Source of the DNA: JBOGIF01 sp050742415
GTDB lineage: Bacteria; Actinomycetota; Acidimicrobiia; Acidimicrobiales; AC-14
Assembly (NCBI GenBank): GCA_050742415.1
Contig: JBOGIF010000206.1
Location: 1-27,462, forward strand
Direction: 5' to 3'
Length of the DNA: 27,462 nt
Positions 21,444 to 27,462 of the stretch are shown one piece after another. The notes below the pieces were generated by a model. The model did no database searches, had not been told where the DNA came from, and was given only the letters and a program-made list of their open reading frames with translations. Both the position numbers and the translations under genes were made by a program. Position 1 is the first letter of the stretch. Each line of letters begins with the position of its first letter.

Positions 21444-23333
21444 ATGCTGCTCGAGACCATCGATGGACCGGCCGACCTGCGCGAGCTGGACTCGGAGCAG
21501 CTGGCGATCCTGGCCGAGGAGATCCGACAGTTCATCGTCCAGTCCGTCTCGGTCACCGGCGGGCATCTCGGCTCCAACCTCGGAGTGGTCGAGCTCACTC
21601 TCGCTCTGCACCGGGTGTTCCGCTCTCCGGAAGACGTGATCCTCTGGGACACCGGCCACCAGGCCTATGCCCACAAGATCGTCACCGGTCGCCGCGATCG
21701 CTTCTCCACCCTCCGCCAGGACGGTGGGCTCTCCGGTTACCCATCGCGCGCCGAGTCGCCGCACGACTGGGTGGAGAACAGCCACGCGTCCACGATCTTG
21801 AGCTACGCCCACGGCCTGGCCACTGCGCTCGACCTGGATGGTGCGAGCGACCGCCGGGTGGTGGCGGTGATCGGCGACGGGGCGATGACCGGGGGCATGG
21901 CCTACGAGGCGCTCAACAACCTCGGCCACAGCGGGCGGCGGGTGCTGATCGTGCTGAACGACAACGGCCGCTCCTACGCGCCGACCGTCTCCAGGCTGAT
22001 CGCCGGGCTCACCAAGCTCCGGCTCAACCCGTCCTACGTCAAGAACCGCGATCGCATCCAGCGCCTGCTCCGGGGCGTGCCGGGGATCGGGGAGCACCTC
22101 GAGCTCGGCATGGGGAGCATGCGTGCCGCCTTCCGCGAGGTGCTCGGCCCCGACAGCTTCTTCGAGGCCCTGGGCGTGCGCTACGTGGGGCCGATCGACG
22201 GCCACGACATCGAAGACCTCGAGCACACGCTCACGCGGGCGTCGGAGCTCGACGGCCCGATTCTCGTCCACGTGCTCACCCACAAGGGCCGGGGCTACCA
22301 ACCGGCCGAGGACGACGACGAGAAATGCCTCCACGACGCGCCCGTCTTCGACCCCGCCGTCGGGCCCCCGCCGTGGATGCCGGCCGGGTACACGCAGGCC
22401 TTCGCCGACGCCATCGTGGCGGCGGCCGAGACCAACCCCCGCGTGGTGGCAATCACGGCGGCAATGGCCGGCCCCACCGGCCTGATCCCTTTCCAGACCC
22501 GGCACATCGACCGCTTCCTCGATGTCGGGATCGCCGAACAGCACGCCGTCACCGCCGCTGCCGGTCTGGCCCTGGGCGGGATGCGCCCGGTGGTGGCGAT
22601 CTACTCCACCTTCCTGTCGAGGGCGTTCGACCAGGTGAACCTCGACGTGGGCCTGCATCGCCTCCCCGTCGTGTTCGCGGTGGACCGGGCCGGCATCACC
22701 GGCGACGACGGGCCGTCCCACCATGGGGTCCTCGACCTGGCTCTGCTCACCCGGGTCCCCGGCATGACGGTGTTCGCGCCCTCGTCGGCCCAGGAGCTGG
22801 AGGTGATGCTCGCCGAGGCCCTGCGCATCGACAGCGGTCCTTCGGCGGTGCGCTACCCCAAAGGAGCGGCCCGCCAGGTGCCGTCCGAGCAGGTCGGCTC
22901 CGGGCTCGCGGCCCGGCTCGTGTCGCGGGGCGGCGACCAGGTGTGCATCCTGGCCGTCGGCAAGATGGTCGAGGCGGCCGAGGAGGCGGCCCGGCTGCTC
23001 GTGCCGCAGGGCATCGAGGCGACGGTGTGGGACGTGAGGCTGGTAAAGCCGCTGGACCCGGCGATGATCGCCGACGCCGCCGCCCACGGCCTGACCGTCA
23101 CCGTCGAGGACGGTGTGCGCCAGGGCGGTGCCGGTACGGCGATCGCCGATGCCATCTCGTCGCTGGGCGACGGCCGGCCGTCACGGCCGGTGGTGTTGCT
23201 GGGCGTGCCCGACGAATACATCGCCCAGGCGTCGCCCACCCGGATACATGCCGATCTAGGCCTCGACGGGCCTGGCATCGCCGCCACGATCGTCTGGGCG
23301 CTGGAGGCGGCGGAATCGGTGCCCAAGCACTGA
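21444..23333 (+). CDS. dxs: 1-deoxy-D-xylulose-5-phosphate synthase
   Basis: 629 residues, full length. A thiamine-diphosphate enzyme joining pyruvate and glyceraldehyde 3-phosphate, the entry and usual control point of the MEP pathway to IPP and DMAPP. Motifs: GGHLGSNLG (39-47), WDTGHQAYAHKI (68-79), the TPP site GDGAMTGGMAYEALNNLG (144-161) with LNDN, YVGPIDGHD, the catalytic-Glu loop DVGIAEQHAV and YSTFLSRAFDQV. The usual DGPTHHG reads DGPSHHG. LNDN is followed by GRSYAP instead of the common MSIS, so this belongs to a diverged actinobacterial subgroup. ATG start. It feeds the crt genes nearby and may be a second, carotenoid-dedicated copy. Confidence 0.95.
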   Translation: MLLETIDGPADLRELDSEQLAILAEEIRQFIVQSVSVTGGHLGSNLGVVELTLALHRVFRSPEDVILWDTGHQAYAHKIVTGRRDRFSTLRQDGGLSGYPSRAESPHDWVENSHASTILSYAHGLATALDLDGASDRRVVAVIGDGAMTGGMAYEALNNLGHSGRRVLIVLNDNGRSYAPTVSRLIAGLTKLRLNPSYVKNRDRIQRLLRGVPGIGEHLELGMGSMRAAFREVLGPDSFFEALGVRYVGPIDGHDIEDLEHTLTRASELDGPILVHVLTHKGRGYQPAEDDDEKCLHDAPVFDPAVGPPPWMPAGYTQAFADAIVAAAETNPRVVAITAAMAGPTGLIPFQTRHIDRFLDVGIAEQHAVTAAAGLALGGMRPVVAIYSTFLSRAFDQVNLDVGLHRLPVVFAVDRAGITGDDGPSHHGVLDLALLTRVPGMTVFAPSSAQELEVMLAEALRIDSGPSAVRYPKGAARQVPSEQVGSGLAARLVSRGGDQVCILAVGKMVEAAEEAARLLVPQGIEATVWDVRLVKPLDPAMIADAAAHGLTVTVEDGVRQGGAGTAIADAISSLGDGRPSRPVVLLGVPDEYIAQASPTRIHADLGLDGPGIAATIVWALEAAESVPKH

Positions 23334-23381
23334 GGACCCGCGCCGCAGCTTTCCGCAGTCGCAGCTTTGTGCCGCCGGTTC

Positions 23382-24686
23382 TCATGACAGCACGCGGATG
23401 AGGGCCTGGTAGAGGATCTCGGCCTCGTCGGCATTGTCCGCGATGCACGTGGCGCCCATCTTGCCGGCCTCCGGCAGCGGGCCCAGGAGGTGCAGGGTCA
23501 CGCCCAAGCCCCGCTTGCGGTCGAACGCAAGGCCGGCGTCGTCCACGGCGGCTATCACGTCGGCTGGCGTCCGTCCCAGCAGGCCGGGCAGCTTGATGTT
23601 GTCGGTGGCCACGTAGGCCTTCGGCTCGCCTCCGGTGACCAGCCGTGCCATCCAGTAGGGATGCGTTGTACCGCCCATGCGCAGGTTGATCTCGCTCAGG
23701 TAGACCTTGTCGCCGTCAACCAGGAAGTCGATGCCGAACCACCCGATCACACCCTCGGCGGCCAGCACGACTCCGACCTTCAGGGCCTCGGCCTCGATCG
23801 CCGACCGGTAGCCGACCGCCGCCGGATAGCGGCATCCGAGGTACACCTGGTTCTCGCGCCCGCCGAGGATCTGGTCGTGCGTGGACAGCAGCTCGACCAG
23901 ACCACGAGCGGTGATGCGGAGCTGGGCGCTGGGCGACACCAGCCCGGGCGCCCTCAGGAGCTCCTCGGCGATCGCTCCCTCGGCTCGGATCTTGGCCAGG
24001 AAGGAAGGCCACGACTCCGAGGCCGAGCAGAAGACGGTCTTGGAGGCGGACAGCGGGTCGGCCAGACCGGCGAGCGGGAGGACTGCGTTGCCCTGGCCCG
24101 AGAAACCGTTGTTGAGCTTGACGACCACGGCCTCGGTGTCCGGCCGGCTCGCTCGGATGGCTTCGATCGCGGAGGCCAGCTGGTTGCTGTCGAACAGGTC
24201 CTCCCGCCCAACTGGGTGGGCGACGCCGGCCCGGGCGGCGATCTTGTGGGCACCGGACTTGGAGCCGGTCCAGGCGAGCTCGGTTGCGGGCCCGTCGACC
24301 GCAAGGCCGAGCCTGGCGGCAATGGCGTGTTCGAGTGGTGTCACGTTGAACGTAAGGAGGGTTGAGCCCCGTGGATCGACAGCCAAGCTGCGTAGCTCGT
24401 CGAGCACCTCGGCGCGGTGGAGGAGCTTCTCCGAGAGAGGCTCGTCACCCGAATCCGCCAGGTCGACGAGGTGCAGACGCTGACGGGCGTCGGCCGGATC
24501 GGGCAGGAAGCGCAGGTAGTAGTCGACGATGTCAGGGTCAATCTTGGTTGACGTTAGGTAAACGAGACGCAGCTCAGGCCGTGCCAGGAACAGCAGCAGG
24601 AACAGCAGGCGCTCCTCGTAGTACCGCGCGGCCACGATCTTGCGGAGCTCCGTAACCGCGAATGTGATCGAGGGAACCACCACCAC
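23382..24686 (-). CDS. ATP-grasp ligase, PGM1-related (pheganomycin peptide ligase family)
   Basis: 434 residues from GTG 24686; CTG 24743, overlapping the aldo/keto reductase stop as CTGA, would add 19. The N-terminal part (VVVPSITF, YYEERLLFLLLFLARPELRLVYLTS) and the middle (LEHAIAARLGL, WTGSKSGAHKIAARAGVAHPVG) match PGM1-type ligases. The ATP-grasp core follows: VVKLNNGFSGQGN (substrate/ATP loop), a region with EGAIAEELL, then GWFGIDFLVDGDKVYLSEINLRMGGTTHP, holding the Mg-binding Asp, Glu and Asn. PGM1 joins a small guanidino amino-acid acyl unit to a ribosomally made peptide; related proteins are common and mostly uncharacterised. No precursor peptide gene is visible. The frame upstream of 24743 is a shadow. 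Confidence 0.85.
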   Translation of the reverse strand: MVVVPSITFAVTELRKIVAARYYEERLLFLLLFLARPELRLVYLTSTKIDPDIVDYYLRFLPDPADARQRLHLVDLADSGDEPLSEKLLHRAEVLDELRSLAVDPRGSTLLTFNVTPLEHAIAARLGLAVDGPATELAWTGSKSGAHKIAARAGVAHPVGREDLFDSNQLASAIEAIRASRPDTEAVVVKLNNGFSGQGNAVLPLAGLADPLSASKTVFCSASESWPSFLAKIRAEGAIAEELLRAPGLVSPSAQLRITARGLVELLSTHDQILGGRENQVYLGCRYPAAVGYRSAIEAEALKVGVVLAAEGVIGWFGIDFLVDGDKVYLSEINLRMGGTTHPYWMARLVTGGEPKAYVATDNIKLPGLLGRTPADVIAAVDDAGLAFDRKRGLGVTLHLLGPLPEAGKMGATCIADNADEAEILYQALIRVLS

Positions 24687-24739
24687 CGTGCCGGCTTCTA
24701 TGTCGGGGATGGTGGGTTGCGTTGCCAGCCGCGTCTGCG

Positions 24740-25696
24740 TCAGGGACCCACCACTTCGTCGACCGCCTCGTCGATGGCCGACATGGTGGCGGCGTCGAGC
24801 TTCATGCCCGAAGCGGTTGCGTTGTCGTCGATCTGCTCCGGCCGGCTGGCGCCGGTAATGGCCGAGGTCATCACGGGTAGGCGCAACACCCACGCCAGCG
24901 CGAGCTGCGCCATGGTCAGGCCGAGGCCGTCGGCTATGGGCCTCAGCCGCTCCACGGCTTCGAGGACGGCGTCGTCGCGCCAACGTCCCATCCACGACCC
25001 GGCCTCGGCGCTGGCCGCCCGGGAGCCGGGCGGGGGAGGGGCGCCGGGCTTGTACTTGCCGGTGAGCGCGCCCTGGGCCAGGGGCGACCAGACGATCTGG
25101 CCGATGTCCTCACGTTCGCAGAGCGGGAACACCTCGGGCTCGGGCTTGCGCCACAGGATCGAGTACTCGGGCTGGCTGGAGACGAAGCGCTCAAGGCCCT
25201 CGGAGCCGGCGAGGTCGAGGGCGGCCTGGATCTGCTCGGCTGACCACTCGCTGAAGCCCAGGTAACGGGCCTTCCCCTGGCGGACCAGCTGCGTCAGCGC
25301 CGTCATCGTCTCCTCCAGCGGCGTGTCCGGGTCGTAGCGATGGCACTGGTAGAGGTCGACGTAGTCGGTGCGCAGGCGTCGCAGCGAGGCCTCCGACTGC
25401 TTGACGATCTGGGCAGCCGAGAGGCCCTGGTCCCCGTTCGGCATCGGGAAGAAGGCCTTGGTAGCCAGCAGGTACGACGACCGGTCGATGCCCGAGAGAG
25501 CTTCACCCAGGAACTGCTCGGCGGCTCCGCCGGCGTAGACGTTGGCGGTGTCGAACATGTTGATCCCCAAGTGGAGGGCCCGCCTCACACAGGCCACCGC
25601 CCGGTCCCGCTCGACGCCGGCGCCGTAGGTCAACCAGGAGCCGAGGCTGATCTCCGAGACGTTTAGATCGCTGCGGCCCAGCCGGCGGTATTCCAT
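24740..25696 (-). CDS. Aldo/keto reductase
   Basis: 318 residues, NADPH-dependent (beta/alpha)8 oxidoreductase. The catalytic tetrad is visible: Asp49 and Tyr54 in FDTANVYAGG, Lys80 in LLATKAF and His119 in YQCHRYD. GASRPEQIDDN near the C-terminus is the NADP-binding motif of the Kv-beta/YghZ-like subgroup. ATG start; TAGGCA seven bases upstream may be a near-leaderless -10. Its stop overlaps a possible CTG start of the ATP-grasp gene, so the two may act on one small molecule. The substrate is unknown. Confidence 0.93.
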   Translation of the reverse strand: MEYRRLGRSDLNVSEISLGSWLTYGAGVERDRAVACVRRALHLGINMFDTANVYAGGAAEQFLGEALSGIDRSSYLLATKAFFPMPNGDQGLSAAQIVKQSEASLRRLRTDYVDLYQCHRYDPDTPLEETMTALTQLVRQGKARYLGFSEWSAEQIQAALDLAGSEGLERFVSSQPEYSILWRKPEPEVFPLCEREDIGQIVWSPLAQGALTGKYKPGAPPPPGSRAASAEAGSWMGRWRDDAVLEAVERLRPIADGLGLTMAQLALAWVLRLPVMTSAITGASRPEQIDDNATASGMKLDAATMSAIDEAVDEVVGP

Positions 25697-25745
25697 GCCG
25701 GAGTGCCTACCACGCCGCGAAGTTGACCTCGGACGGGGTTCAGGC

Positions 25746-25976
25746 TCAGGCGTCGCTCGATGCGAGCCACCGGATCAGGACGTCGGTGCTCTCCTTGCTG
25801 CGGGTCACGTTCTCGTCGACCACGGCGAGCAGCCCGTCGACCTCACCGGCAAGGCAAGGGTCGAGGTTCTCGGCCTGACGTCGGAGATCGTGGACCTCGG
25901 CAAGGTCGGCGCTCAACGTTTCCCGGTACCGGCAGAGAAGGGCCGCGAGGGCTAGATCGTCCACTGCCGGGGCCAT
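25746..25976 (-). CDS. Small acidic hypothetical protein
   Basis: 76 residues, predicted all-helical, with heptad-like Leu spacing in DLALAALLCRYRETLSADLAEVHDLRRQAENL and a negative overall charge. No motif or family recognised. ATG start, minus strand, 49 bases upstream of the aldo/keto reductase gene in the same direction. Coding is supported by the clean start after an A/T-containing gap and by third-position GC, but it remains a weak call. Confidence 0.5.
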   Translation of the reverse strand: MAPAVDDLALAALLCRYRETLSADLAEVHDLRRQAENLDPCLAGEVDGLLAVVDENVTRSKESTDVLIRWLASSDA

Positions 25977-26019
25977 GTACCCATGGTCGCTCAGTTACCA
26001 ACGCAAATCCGGACATTTG

Positions 26020-26033
26020 CCGAGAATTGTCGG
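26020..26033. promoter_or_regulatory. Small inverted repeat upstream of the hypothetical gene
   Basis: CCGAGAATTGTCGG: 4-bp arms around an AATT centre, in the most A/T-rich gap of the window (25977-26072). A possible operator for the small gene; too short to serve as a convincing terminator for the Uma2 gene. Confidence 0.2.
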
Positions 26034-26072
26034 TTAACGGTTGCTTGACATCTCGGGTTCGTCCCTGGTTGC

Positions 26073-26681
26073 TCAGGCTTGGAGCGACAGAGCTGTTCTC
26101 ACCGCAGCCGGGAGGTCGACATGGGCTTCGAGGGCGGCGTCGATGGGACGATGACGCAGGAGGTCGGCGGGCACGACCTCCACCGGGAACGGCTCCTGCA
26201 CGACCAAGCGCCAGGCACCCGACGCCTCCGCGGCCAGGCTGTACCGCCCGCTCGACTCGAGCTTCAGGACGGCCACCGCCGGCGTCCCGGGATCGGCCAC
26301 CCAGTAGTGGGCGACACCGAATGCCGCGTAGGCCGCCATCTTCCCGGAGAGGTCGACGGCCGCATTGGAGGGGGACAGCACCTCGACCACGACCACGGGC
26401 GGCTCGGTCGCCTCGAGGAGCCGATAGGCATCCGACCGGATCACCGACACGTCGGGGATCAGCCGCCGCTCTCCCGGTGGATGGAGCTGGTAGCCGGTGA
26501 GCACGACGTACCCCTCGGGCGCCGCGAGATCCAGTGCGGTCTGGATGCGGTCGGCGACTTGGTTGTGCGGCCCCGACGGCGCAGGTGTCACGATCATCTC
26601 CCCGTCGATCAGCTCGTAACGCTGGCCGTCGTCGGGCAGCTCGTCGAGGTCGGCCAAGGTCGTCCGCGTCCTCGCCGTCAT
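26073..26681 (-). CDS. Uma2-family PD-(D/E)XK endonuclease-like protein
   Basis: 202 residues. Uma2 (DUF820) proteins carry a restriction-endonuclease-like fold, are abundant in cyanobacteria and Actinobacteria, and have no settled function. Visible order: RYELIDGEM (21-29), LIPDVSVI (74-81, Asp77), VVVEVLSPS (97-105, Glu100), DLSGKMAAYAAFGVAHYWVADP (110-131, Lys114). These give the D-ExK-like active-site set, so the nuclease site looks intact. ATG at 26679-26681; upstream, TACGCT (26703-26698) is a possible -10 with a 16-base leader containing GGGA. It is divergent from the secreted-protein gene. Confidence 0.88.
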   Translation of the reverse strand: MTARTRTTLADLDELPDDGQRYELIDGEMIVTPAPSGPHNQVADRIQTALDLAAPEGYVVLTGYQLHPPGERRLIPDVSVIRSDAYRLLEATEPPVVVVEVLSPSNAAVDLSGKMAAYAAFGVAHYWVADPGTPAVAVLKLESSGRYSLAAEASGAWRLVVQEPFPVEVVPADLLRHRPIDAALEAHVDLPAAVRTALSLQA

Positions 26682-26796
26682 CGATCCCACGAGCCAAAGC
26701 GTAGGCGCCGCGCCGGCGGCCGGGAGCATCCGCCGGCACGAGCTGGTCCGAAGAGGAACACGACGACACCGCGCGCCAGAACGTCGCGCTACAACG

Positions 26797-26801
26797 AGAG
26801 G
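26797..26801 (+). promoter_or_regulatory. Ribosome binding site fixing a TTG start
   Basis: AGAGG, seven bases before TTG (26809). The remaining 127-base divergent gap (26682-26808) shows no other clear plus-strand signal. Confidence 0.5.
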
Positions 26802-26808
26802 AAACAGA

Positions 26809-27438
26809 TTGCGCACACGCGTCCGCACTGCCAGCTTTGCCGCGGGAATCAGCCTGGTCGCTTCAATGGTGACGGCCGGGCCTTCCCTGGCAACGCCGAT
26901 CAACGACACGACAGTTCACGTCAACGTCGAGCGGGTCAGCTCCAGAGGCTCGACCATCGACCTGGGCTCGCTCTTGGGAGACTCGTCTCTGGGAGACTCG
27001 TCTCTGGGAGAGGGCCGGGCCGACCAAGGCCTTTCCCTCGACCTCGGCGTCGACGGCCTGCTCCGGGGGACCGCTGACAGGCCCATCAGCCCGAGCGGCC
27101 TGCCGTCCATCGACCTGGGTGGTGCGGCGCTCCCGGTGAACCGCCCCGATGCCAACCAGAGCCTGTCAATTCGGGTTGACCTGGGAGGTGTGGCACGCAG
27201 CACCGGCAACGCGACGGAGAGCACGTTGGGCGGGAACGGCACCGGCCTGCTGTCGGGGATCAGCATCGACCTCGGAGGCAACGGTGAAGGGCTCCTGGGA
27301 CTGGGCAGTGGCACCAGCAACGGTGGAGGGCTCCGCGGCGTCCTCGGCCTGGGCAGTGGCACCAGCAACGGTGGAGGGCTCCTGGGGCTGGGCGGTAGCT
27401 CCAACAGCAGCCAGGGCCTCCTCGGAGGAATCCTCTAG
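26809..27438 (+). CDS. Secreted Gly/Ser/Leu-rich protein with spaced DLG motifs
   Basis: 209 residues from TTG. Residues 1-29 are a signal peptide: MRTRVR, a hydrophobic core, then GPSLA before TPIND. The mature chain has no Cys, few charges, and is dominated by Gly, Ser, Leu and Asn. A short motif, (I/L)DLG or VDLG, recurs at 51-53, 78-80, 102-104, 124-126 and 154-156, every 22-30 residues. The C-terminus switches to GLLGLGSGTSNGGG repeats. This suggests an extended or beta-solenoid surface protein or filament component. I do not recognise a family. The repeats are also repeated at DNA level. The gene is complete and ends 24 bases before the window edge. Confidence 0.8.
   Translation: MRTRVRTASFAAGISLVASMVTAGPSLATPINDTTVHVNVERVSSRGSTIDLGSLLGDSSLGDSSLGEGRADQGLSLDLGVDGLLRGTADRPISPSGLPSIDLGGAALPVNRPDANQSLSIRVDLGGVARSTGNATESTLGGNGTGLLSGISIDLGGNGEGLLGLGSGTSNGGGLRGVLGLGSGTSNGGGLLGLGGSSNSSQGLLGGIL
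26976..27010 (+). repeat. 15-bp tandem repeat (GDSSL unit)
   Basis: GGGAGACTCGTCTCT occurs twice in tandem (26976-26990, 26991-27005), followed by a partial third GGGAG. It codes for two GDSSL units in the secreted protein. Confidence 0.85.
27301..27382 (+). repeat. 34-bp direct repeat with 48-bp period
   Basis: Identical 34-base copies at 27301-27334 and 27349-27382, both coding for LGSGTSNGGGL. A 16-residue protein repeat results. Confidence 0.85.
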
Positions 27439-27462
27439 CGGCGAGCAGGTCTTCGGTTGAAC

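Noticed and set aside
21384..23087. 567-codon minus-strand frame opposite dxs
   Set aside because: Antisense shadow with His/Gly/Asp-rich composition; dxs is certain.
23334..23381. Possible terminator between convergent dxs and the ATP-grasp gene
   Set aside because: There are two CGCAGCTTT direct copies but no stable inverted repeat with a T tract on either strand.
26045..26050. Perfect TTGACA on the plus strand, as a -35 element
   Set aside because: No TANNNT at 16-19 bases downstream, and no plus-strand gene starts there; it precedes the 3' end of the Uma2 gene.

Overview
The window is about 27.5 kb of very GC-rich, densely packed bacterial DNA. Genes sit nose to tail, stop and start codons often overlap as NTGA, and GTG, TTG and apparently CTG starts are common. 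The gene set points to Actinobacteriota. It has a SepX/GlpR-like membrane protein beside galU and a gephyrin-like moeA, an FmdB / MTA phosphorylase / SAF-domain run, a two-subunit CrtYc/CrtYd lycopene cyclase, and a PGM1-type ATP-grasp protein. Class Acidimicrobiia is my best guess, but that is inference from gene content, not a phylogeny. It looks like chromosome. The only mobile-element trace is the 3' end of a probable serine recombinase at the left edge, whose frame runs into the antisense strand of a tRNA-Ala gene.

Left part (1-6.3 kb), mostly minus strand: a GAF-GGDEF diguanylate cyclase, galU, moeA (Glp-like), moaA, moaC, a three-TM SepX/GlpR-like protein, a translin-family protein and tRNA-Ala(CGC). 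Molybdenum-cofactor synthesis is thus mixed with a locus that elsewhere in Actinobacteria is tied to division-site proteins. Next, on the plus strand (6.4-8.5 kb), come an FmdB-type zinc-ribbon protein with an unusual Lys/Ser pentapeptide tail, S-methyl-5'-thioadenosine phosphorylase, and a CpaB-like SAF-domain membrane protein. The last of these collides tail to tail with uppP. On the minus strand, 12.9-8.4 kb reads as one operon: alpha/beta hydrolase, tldD, tldE/pmbA, uppP (undecaprenyl-diphosphatase).

Centre (13-23.3 kb): an isoprenoid, carotenoid and lipid block. On the plus strand are a flippase-like membrane protein, a PAP2/AUR1-like phosphatase, a polyprenyl/GGPP synthase (crtE), phytoene desaturase (crtI), phytoene synthase (crtB) and an exported Cys-containing protein of unknown function. 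A minus-strand CrtQ/HpnB-like glycosyltransferase is divergent from a CDP-alcohol phosphatidyltransferase. The minus-strand crtYc-crtYd pair is divergent from dxs. Together these could take pyruvate plus glyceraldehyde 3-phosphate through DXP, GGPP, phytoene and lycopene to a cyclised and perhaps glycosylated carotenoid. Enzymes between DXP and IPP/DMAPP are not in the window.

Right part (23.3-27.5 kb): a PGM1-like ATP-grasp ligase coupled to an aldo/keto reductase, a small acidic hypothetical protein, a Uma2-family PD-(D/E)XK protein, and a divergent secreted Gly/Ser/Leu-rich protein with regularly spaced DLG motifs.

No stretch longer than about 300 bases lacks a gene. I found no CRISPR array, complete IS element or rRNA, and no convincing rho-independent terminator. 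The least explained items are the translin/tRNA pairing, the Glp/GlpR pair inside a cofactor operon, apparent CTG starts, promoters spaced for leaderless mRNAs, the ATP-grasp ligase with no visible substrate gene, and the DLG-repeat secreted protein.
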